DNA of 64,000 bases from Hordeum vulgare subsp. vulgare (GCF_904849725.1 NC_058523.1:206239689-206303688), one strand, 5' to 3'. Positions 30,570-44,431 are shown, numbered from the stretch's first letter. Numbers and translations are program-made. Notes: generated by a model not told the origin, from the sequence alone.

Positions 30570-31826
30570 GTGGCCGCATCATGAGCTAGGTTCATGCGTA
30601 GATGTAATATCGAGTAGAACAGAAAGGGTTTTGTGGACGGTGATGTTCGATTTCCTGCCCTCCTTAGTCTTTTTCTCGATTCGGCGGTATTGTTGGATTG
30701 AAGCGACCTGGACCAACATTATTCGTACGCTTACGAAAGACTAGTTTCATCAGTTGACATGCAACCTCGTTGCATAAAGATGACTGGCGGGTGTCGGTTT
30801 CTTCAACTTTAATTGAATAGGTTTGACAGAGGTGGTCCTTGGAGAGGTTAAATAGCAATTTTCACATCTCCGTTGTGGTTTTTGCGTAAGTAAGATGCGA
30901 TCTACTAGATACCCATAGCAGCCACGTAAAACATGCAACAACAATTAGAGGACGTCTAACTTGTTTTTGCAAGGTGTGCTTGTGATATGATATGGCCAAT
31001 GACGTGATGTGATATATTGGATGTATGAGATGATCATGTTGTAATAGTTAATATCGACTTGCACGTTGATGGTACGGCAATCGGCAGGAGCTATAGGGTT
31101 GTCTTTAAACTAACGTTTGTGTTTGCAGATGCGTTTACTATATTGCTAGGTCGTAGCTTTAGTAGTAATAGCATAAGTAGCACGACAACCCCGTTGGCGA
31201 CACGTTGATGGAGATCATGATGATGGAGATCATGGTGTGGCGCCGGTGACAAGAAAATCGTGCCGGTGCTTTGGTGATGGAGATCAAGAACCACATGATG
31301 ATGGCCATATCATGTCACTTATCAATTGCATGTGATGTTAATCCTTTTATGCACCTTATTTTGCTTAGAACGACGGTAGCATTATGAGGTGATCTCTCAA
31401 TAAAATTTCAAGACAAATTGTGTTCTCCCCGACTGTGCATTATTGCGACAGTTCGTTGTTTCGAGACACCACGTGAAGATCGGGTGTGATAGACTCAACG
31501 TTCACATACAACGGGTGCAAAACAGTTGCACACGCAGAACACTCGGGTTAAGCTTGGCGAGCCTCGCACGTGCAGACACGGCCTCGGAACACATGAGACT
31601 GAAAGGTCGAGCATGAATCGTATAGTTGATATGATTAGCATAGAGATGCTTACCACTGAAACTATTCTCAACTCACGTGATGATTGGACTTGAGATAGTG
31701 GATTTGGATCATTTACCAGTCAAATGACTAGAGAGATTTACTTTTTGAGTGGGAGTTCTTAAGTAATATGATTAATTGAACTAATTATCATGAACATAGT
31801 CTAATGGTCTTTGTGAATTACAATGT
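30570..31826 (+). other. PBS and leader of Copia element 1
   Basis: The PBS position holds TGGCCGCATCATGAGC, a poor match to the tRNA-iMet PBS (TGGTATCAGAGC). Leader DNA is collinear with 39783-41034 of Copia 2. No ORF supported. Confidence 0.7.
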
Positions 31827-34800
31827 AGCTTGCGCTATAGCTCTACTGTTTTTGTATGTTCCTAGAGAAAATTTAGTTGAAAGTTGATTGTAGCAACTTT
31901 GCGGAGTGAGTGCGTAAAACTCAGGATTGTCCTCATTGCTGCGCGGAAGGCTTATGTCCTTAATGAACGACTCGGTGTGCTGCACCTCGAGCGTCGTCTG
32001 TGCATGTTGCGAACATTTGACATACACGTTTTTTATGACTACGTGATAGTTCAGTGCGCAATACATAATGTCTTAGAAGCAAGGCAACGAAGACGTTTTG
32101 AAAATGTCACGGAACATAAGATATGTTCTAAGATATGAAATTGAGATTTCATGCTCGTGCCCTTGTTGAAAGGTATAAGACCTCCGACAAGATTCTTTGC
32201 CTACAAAGCAAAGGAGAAAAGCTCAAATCGTTGAGGATGTTCTCAGATTGTCTCGGTACAACAATCGCTTGAATCAAGTGGGAGTTAATCTTCCAGATGA
32301 CCTAGTGATGGTTCTCCAAAGTCACTGCCACTAAGCTGCTAGAGCTTCGTGATGAACTATAACATATCAAGGATAGATATGATGATCCTTGAGTGATTCG
32401 CAATGTTTGACACTGCGAAAGTAGAAATCAAGAAGGAGCATCAATTGTTGATGGTTAGTAAAACCACTAGTTTCAAGAAGGGCAAGGGCTAGAAGGGATA
32501 CTTCATGGAACGGAAAACCAGTTGCTGCTCTAATGAAGAAACCCAAGATTGAACCCAAACCCGAGACTAAGTGCTTCTGTTATGAGGCGAATGGTCACTC
32601 AGGCGGAGCTACCCTAGATACTTGGTAGATAAGAAGGCTGGCAAAGTCGATAGAAGTATATTTGATATACATGATATTGATGTGTGCTTTACTGGTACTC
32701 CTAGTAGCACGAGGGTATTGGATACCGGTTCGGTTGCTAAGTGATTAGTAACTCCAAATGAAAGCTACGTTATAAACGGAGACTAGCTAAAGGCGAGGTG
32801 ACGATATTTGTTGGAAGTGTTTCCAAGGTTGATATTATCAAACATCGCACGCTACCTCTATCATCGGGATTGGTGGTAAAACCTAAATAATTGTTATTTG
32901 GTGTTTGCGTTGAGCATGAACAAGTTCATAATATTTGTGCCAAAAGATACAAAGTAGTACTGATAGTAACACTTAGTTGTGGCACTACCACTTGAGTCAT
33001 GTAGGTGTAAAATGCTTGAAGAAGCTCCATGCTGATGGATCTTTGTACTCACTCATTTTTGAAACGTTTGAGATATGCAAACCAGACCTGTTGGTATAAA
33101 CGCATGAAGAAACTCCATGCGGATGGATCATTTGGACTCACTTGATTTTGAATCACTTGAGACATGCAAATCATGCCACATGAAACAAGAGAGTAACTTG
33201 TTGGGAGTAATACATCTTTTATATGTGTAGTCCAATGAGTGCTGAGGCACGCAGTGGATATTGTTATGTTCTTACTTCACTGACGGTTTGAGTAGATATA
33301 GGAATATTTACTTGATGAATCACATGTCTGAAATATTGAAAAGTTCAAAGCTATTTCAGAGTGAAGATCATCGTGACAAGAGGATAAACTGTGTACGATA
33401 TGATCATAGAGATGAATATCCGAGTTGCGAGTTTTGGTACACAGTTAAGACAATGTGGAAATTGTTTCGCAATACATGCCACCTAGAACATCATAGTGTG
33501 ATGGTGTGTCCGAATGTCATAGCCACACCCTATTTTGATATGTTGCATACTATGATGTCTCTTATCGAATTGCCACAATCGTTTATGGGTTATGCATTAG
33601 AGACAACCGCATTCACTTTAAATAGGGCACCGCGTATTTCCGTTGAGGTGACACGGTATAGACTATGGTTAGGAGAAAACTGAGCTGTCGTTTCTGGAAA
33701 GTTTGGGGCTGCGATGCTTATGTGAAAAAGTTTCAGTGTGCTAAGCTCGAACCCAAAGCTGATGCATCTTCATATGATATCCAAAACAATTGGATACATC
33801 TCCTATCTTGGATTCGGAAGCAAAGTGTTTGTTTCTAGAAACGGGTCCTTTCTCGAGGAAAGATTTCTCTCGAACGAATTGAGTGGGAGGGTGGTGGAAC
33901 TTGATGAGGTTAGTGATCCGTCACTTCAACCAGTGTATAGCAGGGCGCAGGAAGATGTTCCCGTGGCGCCTACACTAATTGAAGTGGAACCTGATGATGG
34001 TGATCATTAGAGCTTCAGATAAAGTTACTACAAACCTCATAGGTCGACAAAGGTCACGTACTACTACATAGTGGTACGATAACCCTGTCTTGGAAGTCAT
34101 GTTGTTGAACAACAATGAACATACGAGTTATGGGGAAGCAATGGTGGGCCCGGATTCCGACAAATGGCTGGAGGCCATGAAATCCGAGAGAGGATCCATG
34201 TATAAAACAAAGTGTAGACTTTGTAAGAACAACTTGATGGTAGTAAGACTATTAAGAATAGATGGATCTTTAAAAGGAAGACACACGATGATGGTGATAA
34301 GTCACTATTAAGAAAAGCTCGACTTGTCAACAAAGATGTTTTCGACAAGATCAAAGAGTTGACTATGATGTGACTTTGTTACTCGTAGCAATGCTAAAAG
34401 TCTGTCGGAATTATGTTAGTAGTTGCTACATTATTTGTGAAATATTGCACATAGGAAGTCAAAACATTGTTTCCTCGACGGTTTCCTTGAGGAAAGATTG
34501 TATGTGATACAATCAGAAGGCTTTGTCGATCCTAAAGATACTAATAAGTATGCAAGCTCCATCGATCCTTTTATGGACTGGTACAAGCATCTCGGAGTTG
34601 GAATATACGCTTTGATGAGATGATCAAAGCTTTTCGGTTTGTACAAGGTTCATAAGAAACTTATATTTACAATGAAGTGAGTGGGAGCACTATAGTATTT
34701 CTGATAAAATATATGTGGTTGACATATTGTTGATCGGAAGTAATGTAGAATTTCATGCATAAAGGTTGTTTGAAAAGGGTTTTTCAAAGGAAGACCTGGA

Positions 34801-35400
34801 TAGAGCCACTTGAACATTGATCATCAAGATTTATGGAGATAGATCAAAATGCTAAGCAGAACTTTCAACTGAAATGCATGCCTTGACAAGGTTTTGAAGG
34901 AGTTCAAAATAGATCGGGAAAAAGGAGTTCTTGGCTATGTTTTAAGGTGTGAATATGGGTAAAGACTCAAAAGGCCGACCATGGCAGAAGAAAGAGAAAG
35001 GATGAAGGTCGTCCCCTACGACTTAGCCATAGGCTCTAAAGTATGCCAAGATGTGTACCGCACCTGATGTGTGCCTTGCCATGAGTCTGTCAAGGGGTAC
35101 AAAAAGTGACCCAGGATTGAATCACTGAACAACGGTCAAAGTAGTCCATAGTACCTAATGGACTAAGGAATTTTTCTCAATTATGCAGGCTTTGACACTA
35201 ATCTGAATAACTATGAGTAGTGAAACGGATGCGTATAGTAGAGTAGATATTTGGAGTATCTCCGAATAGCACATAGTAGGAGCATCTATAAGATCACATA
35301 AAGATTTGTAAAGCGCGCACAGATCTGAAGGATTCATAACCGCTGACTAAAACCTCTCTCACGAGCAAGACGTGATCAGATCCCAGAACTATATGGGTGT
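31827..35400 (+). pseudogene. gag-pol of Copia element 1, heavily degraded
   Basis: The gag start codon is lost (about 31828). Short in-frame islands show the protease site VLDTGSVA (about 32720), integrase pieces (33261-33683: DGLSRYRNIYLMNH, then LNRAPRISVEVTRYRLWL), the RT start near 34135 and a mutated polymerase box reading YVVD in place of YVDD (about 34711). RNase H/C-terminal islands extend to about 35400. Many indels and stops interrupt every domain. It encodes no functional protein. Confidence 0.85.
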
Positions 35401-35463
35401 TGGATTCGTTAAAATCACATGGTGATGTGAACTAGATTATTTACTCTAGTGCAAGTAGGATAC

Positions 35464-37245
35464 TGTTGGAAATATGCCCAAGAGGCAATAATAAATTTGT
35501 TATTATTATATTTCCTTGTTCATAATAAACGTTTATTATCCGTGCTAGAATTGTATTGATTGGAAACTCAAATACATGTGTGGATACATACACAACACAC
35601 TGTCCCTAGTGAGCCTCTAGTTGACTAGATCGTTGATCAAAGATGGTCAAGGTTTCCTGGCCATAGGCAAGTGTTGTCACTTGATAACGGGATCACATCA
35701 TTAGTAGAATCATGTGATGGAGAAGACCCAAATTATATACGTAGCATATTGATCGTGTCATTTTATTGCTATTGTTTTCTGCGTGTCAAGTATTTGTTCC
35801 TATGACCATGAGATCAGATAACTCACTGGCACCGGAGGATTACCTTGTGTGCATCAAACGTCGCAACGTAACTGGGTGACTGTAAAGGCACTCTACATGT
35901 ATCTCCGAAGGTGTCCGTTGAGTTAGTATGGATCAAGACTGGGATTTGTCACTCTGTGTGATGGAGAGGTATCTCGAGGCCCACTCAGTAATACAACATC
36001 ACACACAAGCCTTGCAAGCAATGTGACTAAGTGTAAGTCACGGGATCTTGTATTACAGAACGAGTAAAGAGACTTGCTGGTAATGAGATTGAAATAGGTA
36101 TACGGATACCGACGATCAAATCTCGGGCAAGTAACATACCGAAGGACAAAGGGAATGACATACGGGATTATATGAATCCTTGACACTGAGGTTCAGTCGA
36201 TAAGATCTTCGGAGAATATTTAGGATCCAATATGGGCATCGAGGTCCGGCTAGGCATGTCTACCTAGTTCTCGAACCCGCAGGGTCTGCACACTTAAGGT
36301 TCGTTGACGTTTTGGTATAGTTGAGTTATAGGTGTTGGTAACCTAAAGTTGTTCGGAGTCCTGGATGATATCCAGGACATCACAAGGAGCTCCAGAATGG
36401 TCCGGAGGTAAATATTATTATATAGGAAGTCCTGTTTTGGTCACCGGAAAAGTTTCGGGCTCATCGATAGTGTACCGGGAGTGCCGGGAGGGGTGCCGGG
36501 GACCATCGGGTGGGGTGTCACGCCCCAAGGGGTCTCATGGGCTATGTGAAGAGATACACCAGCCCCTAGTGGGGTGGAATAAGTTCCCACTAAGGCCCAT
36601 AAGATTTGACAAGGAAAAAACACAAGGTAGAAACAGTTTCAAGGTGGGAAGGTGGAATCCTACTCCAAGTAGGATTGGAGGAAGACTCCTCCACCTCCAA
36701 TTTCGGCCAAACCTTGAGGTTTTGAGGCTGTATCCTCCCCTCCGTCCCTCCTTTATATAGTGGTGTTTTAGGGCTGATTTGAGGCAACTTTGCCACGTGC
36801 AACTCACATCTAGACACCATAGTTTTACCTCTAGATCGTATTTCTGAGGAGCTCGGGCGGAGCCCTGCAGGAGTAGATCCTTCACCACCACCGGAGCGCC
36901 GTCACGCTTCCGGAGAACTCATCTACTTCTTCGTCTTGCTTGCTGGATCAAGAAGGCCGAGATCATCGTCGAGCTGTACGTGTGCGGAACGCGGAGGTGC
37001 CGTCCGTTCGGCACTAGATCAGAGCGGATCATGGGACGGATCGCGGGATGGTTCGTGGGACGGTTCGCGGGGCGGATCGAGGGACGTGAGGACGTTCCAC
37101 TACATCAACCGCGTTTCTTAACGCATCCTGCTGTGCGATCTACAAGGGTACGTAGATCCAAATCTCCTCTCTTAGATGGACATCACCATGATTGGTCTTC
37201 GTGCGCGTAGGAATTTTTTTGTTTCCCATGCGACGTTCCCCAACA
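35464..37245 (+). repeat. 3' LTR of Copia element 1
   Basis: 1,782 bp beginning TGTTGGAAATATGCCC, preceded by the PPT-like AGTGCAAGTAGGATAC (35448-35463) and followed by TSD ttaac (37246-37250). Confidence 0.93.
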
Positions 37246-37250
37246 TTAAC

Positions 37251-37942
37251 CCTGCAGGGATGCTCTATCTAGTCCATCACAAACTACCACACACTGCGCC
37301 GGAATGACCTTGATCAAGGGAAACCCGTGATCTCGCCGGGTTCCTATTAGAAAACCTCAACCTCGAGATAGCCCAAAGTATCGTCTGAATCCCACGCACG
37401 AGACGCTCGAGAAAGTTAAAACAAGGTCAACAAAGCCGCCCAACGTGTCGAAAATCCCGATACGAGCCACGCATCTTGTTCTCAAGACACGATGGATGAG
37501 CGATGCATACCGTGGCTTCATAGAAATGTCCCGAGTTTCCCCGGGTTGGTCCCGCACAATGATCTATTTTGGACCAGCACCATCAGCACTAGCCCTCCCT
37601 GTATTATGTTGAATTACTCCTCGGGTTCATGACGCCCTATGTTTTTCAGTATTATCAGAATTATTATGTTGGGAAAATATAGTACCAATGTTGGGCCTTG
37701 CCAGACGAGCTTTATCCAAAAACGGAAGTCAAGGGGGTCCCCATAACAACCCCAAGCATGTAAGGAGCGCCCATTTACGGAACATAACACCGGTAGCCGA
37801 AACTAAGGCGGCAAAGGTGCAACAAAACACGAGGCTAGAAAGGCTGAGCATTCCACCTCTTACCAAGTATATAGGTGCTTTAAATTAATTAGCAATAATA
37901 TGGTGATATAACAAGGAACCCATGTTGGCACATGGAAGCAAC
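37251..37942 (-). repeat. LTR of element C, segment 2 of 3
   Basis: Continues segment 1 after the ttaac duplication (CCTGCAGGGATGCTC...) and ends with the Copia 2 target gcaac (37938-37942). Confidence 0.75.
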
Positions 37943-39782
37943 TGTTGGAATTATGCCCTAGAGGCAATGATAAATAAGTTATTATTATAATTCCTGTATC
38001 AAGATAATCGTTTATTATCCATGCTATAATTGTATTAAATGAAGACTTAGATACATGTGTGGATACATAGACAAAACACTGTCCCTAGCAAGCCTCTAGT
38101 TGGGTAGCTAGTTGATCAAGGATAGTCAAGGTCTTCTGACTATGTACAAGATGTTGTTACTTGATAACTGGGTCACATCATTTAGTGAATCATGTGATGG
38201 ACTAGACCCAAACTAATGAACGTAGCATGTTGATCGTGTCATTTTGTTGCTACTGTTTTTTTCGTGTCAAGTATTTGTTCCTATGACCATGAGATCATAT
38301 AACTCACTGGCACCGGAGTAATGCCTTGTGTGTATCAAATATCACAACGTAACTGGGTGACTATAAAGATGCTCTACAGGTATCTCCGAAGGTGTCCGTG
38401 CAGTTAGTATGGATCAAGACTGGGATTTGTCACTCTGTGTGACGGAGAGGTATCTCGGGGCCCACTCGGTAATACAACATCACACACAAGCCTTGCAAGC
38501 AATGTGACTTAATGTAAGTCACGAGATCTTGTATTACGGAACGAGTAAAGAGACTTGCGATAAACGAGATTGAAATAGGTATGCGGATACCGACGATCGA
38601 ATCTCGGGCAAGTAACATACCGAAGGACAAAGGGAATGACATACAGGATTATATGAATCCTTGGCACTGAGGTTCAATCGATAAGATCTTCGTAGAATAT
38701 GTATGATCCAATATGGGCATCTAGGTCCCGCTATTGAATATTGACCGAGGAGTCCCTCGGGTCATATATACATAGTTGTCGAACCCGCAGGGTCTGCATA
38801 CTTAAGGTTCGGCGATGTTTTATGCGTATTTGAGTTATGGTTGGTTACCGAATGTTATTCGAGTCTTGGATGGGATCACAGACAACACGAGGGTTTCTGA
38901 AATGGTCCGTAAACGAAGATTAATGATATATAGGATGGCCTCATTTGATTACCGAAAAGTTTTCGGACATTACCGGGAATGTACCGGGAGTGACGAATGG
39001 GTTCTGGATGTTCACTTGGGGGGCAGCCCACCCGGGGGAAGCCCATAGGACTTAGGGGTGCCGCACCAGCCCTTAGTGGGCTGGTGGGACAGCCCAAGAG
39101 GCCCTATGGGCAGGAGATAAAGAAATCAAAGAAAAAAGAAAAAAAGGGGGAAGTGGGAAGGTGGAGAAGGACTCCACTTTCCAATCCTAGTTGGACTAGG
39201 ATTGGAGGAGGAGGACTCCTCCCCTTGGTTCGGCCGACCCCTTGGGGCTCTCTTCAGCCTCAAGGCAGGTCATTTCCCCTCCCTCTTATATATACCGAGA
39301 TATTAGGGCTGATTTGAGTCAACTTTGCCACGGCAGCCCGACCACATACCTCCAAGGTTTTTCCTCTAGATCATATTTCTATGGAGCTCGGGCGGAGCCC
39401 TGTTGGGATAGATCACCACCAACCTCCAGAGCACCGTCACGCTGCTGGAGAACTCATCTACCTCTCCGTCTCTCTTGCTGGATCAAGAAGGCCGAGATCA
39501 TCGTCGCGCTGTACGTGTGCTGAACGCGGAGGTGTCGTCCGTTCGGCACTAGATCGGAGCGGATCGTGGGACGGATCGCGGGACGGTTCGTGGGACGGTT
39601 CGCGGGGCAGATCGAGGGACGTGAGGACGTTCCACTACATCAACCGCGTTTCTTAATGCTTCCTGTTGTGCGATCTACAAGGGTACGTAGATCGGAAATC
39701 CCCTCTCGTAGATGGACATCACCATGATAGGTATTGCGTGTGCGTAGGAAATTTTTTGTTTCCCGTACCACGTTCCGCAACA
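37943..39782 (+). repeat. 5' LTR of Copia element 2
   Basis: 1,840 bp, ends CCGCAACA. TATATATA at 39288-39295 is the likely promoter TATA box. Confidence 0.95.
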
Positions 39783-41034
39783 GTGGCATCATGAGCGAGG
39801 TTCATGCGTACATGTGATCTAGAGTAGAACACAAAAGTTTTTTGTGGGCGGTGATTTGCGATTTGCTGCCCTCCTTAGTCTTTTCTTGATTCCGCTGTAT
39901 TGTCTAATCGAAGTGGCTCGGACGACATTACTCGTACGCTTACGGGAGACTGGTTTTATCGCTACGAGCAACCCCGTTGCTTAAAGATGACTGCCGAGTG
40001 TCGGTTTCTCCAACTTTAGTTGAATCGGATTTGACCGAGGAGGTCCTTGGAGAGAGGTTAAATAGAAATTCATACATCCCCGTTGTGATGTTTGCGTAAG
40101 TAAGATGCAATCCTACTAGATACCCATGGCCACCACGTAAATCATGCGACAACAATTAGAGGACGTCTAACTTGTTTTTGCAGGGTATGCTTGTGATGTG
40201 ATATGGCCGACGATGTGATGTGATATATTGGATGTATGAGATGATCATGTTGTAATAGTTAATATCGACTTGCACGTTGATGGTACGGCAACCGGCACGA
40301 GCCATAGGGTTCTCTTTAAACTAATGTTTGTGCTTGCAGATGCATTTACTATATTGCTAGGATGTAGCTTTCGTAGTAATATCATGAGTAGCACAACCCT
40401 GATGGCGACACGTTGATGGAGATCATGGTGTAGCGTCGGTGACAAAGAAGATCGTGCCGGTGCTTTGGTGATGGAGATCAAGAAGCACATGATGATGGCC
40501 ATATCATGTCACTTATGAATTGCATGTGATGTTAATCCTTTTATGCACCTTATTTTCCTTAGAACGACGGTAGCATTATGAGGTGATCTCTCACTAAAAT
40601 TTCAAGACGAAATTGTGTTCTCCCCGACTATGCACCATTGCTATAGTTCGTCATTTCGATACACCTCGTGATGATCGGGTGTGATAGACTCAACGTTCAC
40701 ATACAACGGGTGCAAAATAGTTGCACACGCGGAACACTCGGGTTAAGCTTAACGAGCCTAGCATGTGCAGACATGGCCTCAGAACACATGAGACCGAAAG
40801 GTCGATCATGAATCATATAATTGATATGATTAGCATCGGGATGCTTACCACTGAAACTATCCTCAACTCACGTGATGATCGGACTTGAGCTAGTGGAATT
40901 GGATCATGAACCACTCAAATTACTAGAGAGATGTACTTTTTGAGTAGGAGTTTAGCAAGTAATTTGATTATTTAAACTCTAATTATCTTGAACATAGTCT
41001 AAGTCCACTTTGAAAATATTTGTGTTGTAGATCA
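39783..41034 (+). other. PBS and leader of Copia element 2
   Basis: TGGCATCATGAGC follows the LTR in PBS position, two changes from the iMet PBS. The long untranslated leader up to the gag ATG is typical of Angela/BARE. Confidence 0.75.
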
Positions 41035-41907
41035 ATGGCTCATGCGACAGTCACCCTGAATTTTAATACGTTCCTAGAGAAAGCTAAGTTGAAAGATGAT
41101 GGAAGCAACTTTGTAGACTGGGCTCGTCATCTTAAGTTGCTCCTACAAGCTGGGAAGAAGGATTATGTCCTTAATGCTGCGCTAGGAGATGAACCACCCG
41201 CCGCGGCTCACCAAGATGTTAAGAATGCTTGGTTAACACGCAAGGAGGACTACTCAGTAGTTCAATGTGCAGTTTTGTATGGCTTAGAGCCGGGACTTCA
41301 ACGTCGCTTCGAGCGTCATGGAGCATATGAGATGTTCTACGAGTCGAAGTTTATCTTTCAGAAGAACGCCCGGATCGAGAGGTATGAGACCTCCGATAAA
41401 TTCTATGCTTGCAAGATGGAGGACAATTCGTCTGTCAGTGAACATGTGCTCAAAATGTCTGGGTACTCAAACCGTCTAGCTGAGCTGGGGATTGAACTCC
41501 CGCAAGAGGCTATCACTGGCAGAATTCTTCAATCACTGCCACCAAGCTATAAGGGCTTTGTGTTGAACTATAACATGCAAGGGATGAACATGTCACCCGG
41601 CGAGTTATTCACGATGCTGAAAGTCGCAGAGTCAGAACTCCGTAAAGAGCATCAAGTGTTGATGGTGAATAAGACCACTAGTTTCAAGAGAAACGACAAA
41701 GGAAAGAAGGGTAACTCAAAGAAGAATGGCAAGCCTGTTGCCAACCCGACGAAGAAACCCAAAGCTGGACCTAAGCCTGAAACGAGTGCTATTATTGCAA
41801 GGGTATGGGTCACTAGAAGCGCAACTGCCCCAAGTATCTGGCTGATAAGAAGGTGGCCAAGGAAAAATCAGGTATATTCCATATACATGTTATTGATGTG
41901 TACTTAA
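41035..41907 (+). pseudogene. gag (capsid) of Copia element 2, frameshifted at the zinc knuckle
   Basis: Starts at ATG 41035 (MAHATVTLNFNTFLEKAKL), continuing with FVDWARHLKLLL, YGLEPGLQRRFERHG and MSGYSNRLAELGI, the UBN2-type Copia gag. The frame is clean for about 250 codons. A one-base deletion near 41786 shifts the frame just before the CCHC knuckle. In the shifted frame the pattern C-x2-C-x4-H-x4-C is still readable but has a TAG (41814-41816) right after the His. Gag would form the particle and bind RNA, so loss of the knuckle disables packaging. Confidence 0.9.
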
Positions 41908-42089
41908 CCAGCTCTCGTAGTAGTGCCTGGGTATTTGATACCGGTTCTGTTGCTCATATTTGCAACTCGAAACAGGAACTGCGGAATAAGCGAAGGCTGG
42001 CGAAGGATGAAGTGACGATGCGCGTGGGAAATAGTTCCAAGGTTGATGCAATCGTCGTCGGCACAGTTTCACTTCAGTTACCATCATGA
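41908..42089 (+). pseudogene. protease domain of Copia element 2
   Basis: The frame open from 41853 contains AWVFDTGSVAHICNSKQEL; the catalytic DTG begins at 41937. It is stopped by TGA at 42087-42089, one transition from CGA. The rest of the protease continues in the same frame toward 42212. It is an aspartic protease of the retropepsin type. Confidence 0.85.
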
Positions 42090-42470
42090 TTAGTTATGAA
42101 CTTAAATAAATGTTATTTAGTGCCTGCGTTAAGCATGAACATTATATCTGGATCTTGTTTATTGCGAGACAGTTAATCATTTAAGTCAGAGAATAATGGT
42201 TGTTCTATTTCTATGAGTAATATCTTTTATGGTCATGCACCCATTGTAAGAGGATTGTTCATATTGAATCTTGACAGTTATAATACACATATACATAACA
42301 TTGAGACCAAAAGAGTTAGAGTTAACAATGATAGCGCCATGTTTTTATGGCAATGCCGCTTAGGTCATATTGGTGTAAAACGCATGAAGAAACTCCATAT
42401 CGATGAACTTTTGGAGTTACTTGACTTTGATTCACTTGACACGTGCGAACCATGCCTCATGGGCAAATGA
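42090..42470 (+). pseudogene. protease C-terminus and GAG-pre-integrase zinc region of Copia element 2
   Basis: Frame 42213-42470 reads LWQCRLGHIGVKRMKKLH and CEPCLMGK, giving the HHCC-type zinc-binding pre-integrase motif (His of LGHI, Cys of CEPC). A one-base deletion near 42465 shifts the frame into that of the integrase. Confidence 0.8.
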
Positions 42471-43250
42471 CTAAAACTCCGTTCTCCGGAACAATGGAGC
42501 ATGCAAGTGACTTGTTGGAAATCATACATACCAATGTGTGTGGTCCGATGAGTGTGGAGGCATGCGGCGGATATCGTTATTTTCTCACGTTCACTGACGT
42601 TTTAAGTAGATATGGTTATGTCTACTTGATGAAGCACACGTCTGAAACATTTGAAAAGTTCAAACAATTTCAGAGTGAAGTCGAAAATCATCATAACCAG
42701 AAGATCAAGTTCCTACAGTCTGATCGTGGGGGTGAATATCTGAGTTTCAGGTTTGGTGCTCACTTAAGACAATGTGGAATTTTTTCACAGTTGACACCGC
42801 CTGGAACACCACAGCGTAATGGTGTGTCCGAATGTCGTAATCGTACTTTATTACAGATGGTGCGATCTATGATGTCTCTTACCAATTTGCCATTATCATT
42901 TTGGGGTTATGCATTAGAAACAGCTACATTCACTTTAAATAGGGCACCATCAAAATCCGTTGAGACGACACCATATCAGCTGTGGTATGGCAAAAGACCA
43001 AAGTTGTCGTTTCTTAAAGTTTGGGTATGTGATGCTTATGTCAAAACGCTTCAGCCTGAAAAGCTGGAACCCAAAGCTGAAAAGAGCGTCTTCATAGGTT
43101 ACCCAAAAGAGACAGTTGGGTATACCTTCTATCTCAAATCCGAGGGCAAAGTGTTTGTTTCTAAGAATGGAGCTTTTCTCGAGAAGGAGTTTCTCTTGAG
43201 AGAATTGAGTGCGAGGAAGGTAGAACTTGATGAGGTTGTGGAACCTCTCA
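42471..43250 (+). pseudogene. integrase of Copia element 2 with first catalytic Asp changed to Asn
   Basis: In the frame 42443-43888: IIHTNVCGPM (codon AAT at 42533-42535) replaces the usual IHTDVCGPM, so the first D of the DDE triad is lost. The second D is present in FLQSDRGGEYL, and the E follows in NGVSECRNRTLL. The C-terminal region (LNRAPSKSVETTPYQLWYG, VFIGYPKETVGY) is well kept. Integrase would insert the cDNA into the chromosome; without the first Asp it should be inactive. Confidence 0.9.
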
Positions 43251-44431
43251 TCCCTCTGGATGGTGGAGCAGGGCAAGGGGAAACCCCTGTCATTGCAACA
43301 CCCGTTGAGGAGGAAGTTAATGATGATGATCATGAAACTCCGGATCAAGTTCCTGTCGTACCTCACAGGTCGACGAGACCGCGTACTCCTCCAGAGTGGT
43401 ACGGTAATCCCGTCTTATCAATTATGTTGTTAGACAACAATGAGCCTGCGAATTATGAAGAAGCAATGGTGGGCCCGGATTCCAACAAATGGCTGGAGGC
43501 CATGAAGTCCAAGGTAGGATCTATGTATGAAAACAAAGTGTGGACTTTGGAAGTACTACCCGAAGGCCGCAAGGCTATTCAGAACAAATGGATCTTTAAG
43601 AAGAAGATGGACGCTGACGGTAATGCGACTGTTTGTAAAGATCGACTTGTGGCAAAGGGTATTTCACAAGTTCAAGGAATTGACTATGATGAGACATTCT
43701 CACCTGTAGCGATGATTAAGTCCGTCCGAATCATGTTAGCGATAACTGCATTTTTCGATTATGAAATCTGGCAGATGGATGTCAAAACGGGGTTCCTTAA
43801 CGGTTTCCTTATGGAAGAGTTGTATATGATGCAACCCGAAGGTTTTGTTGATCCTAAAAATGCTAACAAAGCATGCAAGATCCAGTGATCCATTTATGGA
43901 CTCGTGCAAGCATCTCGGAGTTGGAATAAACGCTTTGATGAGGTGATCAAAGCATTTGGGTTTATAGAGGTGGTTGGAGAATCCTGTATTTACAAGAAAG
44001 TGAGTGGGAGCTCTGTGGCGTTCCTAATACTATATGTGGATGACATATTACTCATTGGAAATGGCGTGGAGCTTTTGGAGAGCATAAAGGATTACTTGAA
44101 TAAAAGTTTCTCTATGAAGGACCAAGGAGAAGATGCTTACATTCTAGGCATAAATATCTATAGGGATAGAACAAAACGCCTGATAGGACTTTCGCAAAGC
44201 ACGTACCTTGATAAAGTTTTGAAGAGGTTCAAAATGGAACAGTCCAAGAAGGGGTTCTTGCTAGTTTTACAAGGTATGAGATTGAGTAAGACTCAGTGCC
44301 CAGCAACTGATAAAGATAGAGAGCATATGAGTATCGTCCCCTATGCTTCAGCCATAGGTTCTATCATGTATGCAATGCTATGCACTAGACCAGACGTTAG
44401 CCTGGCCATAAGTATGGCAGGGAGGTTCTAG
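43251..44431 (+). pseudogene. reverse transcriptase of Copia element 2 (stops at 43886 and 44429)
   Basis: The RT N-terminal part has NKWIFKKKMDADGN, then GIDYDETFSPVAM and QMDVKTGFLNGFL (first catalytic Asp). TGA at 43886-43888 sits where CGA is expected (KIQ-stop-SIYGL). The frame then continues with ASRSWNKRFDEVI and LILYVDDILLIGNG, the intact YVDD box at about 44027-44038. A TAG at 44429-44431 replaces a Gln codon. All needed RT blocks are present, so only point mutations inactivate it. Confidence 0.92.

Larger units (their letters stand above)
28762..37245 (+). mobile_element. full-length Copia LTR retrotransposon 1 (Angela/BARE/WIS type), coding region decayed
   Basis: LTRs at 28762-30569 and 35464-37245 with perfect TSD ttaac. 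LTR sequence (TGTTGGAAATATGCCC ... CCCCAACA) is the Angela/BARE-1 type typical of Triticeae. The first LTR has TA in place of the terminal TG. Internal DNA shows the order gag, protease, integrase, RT, RNase H only as broken fragments. Confidence 0.95.
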
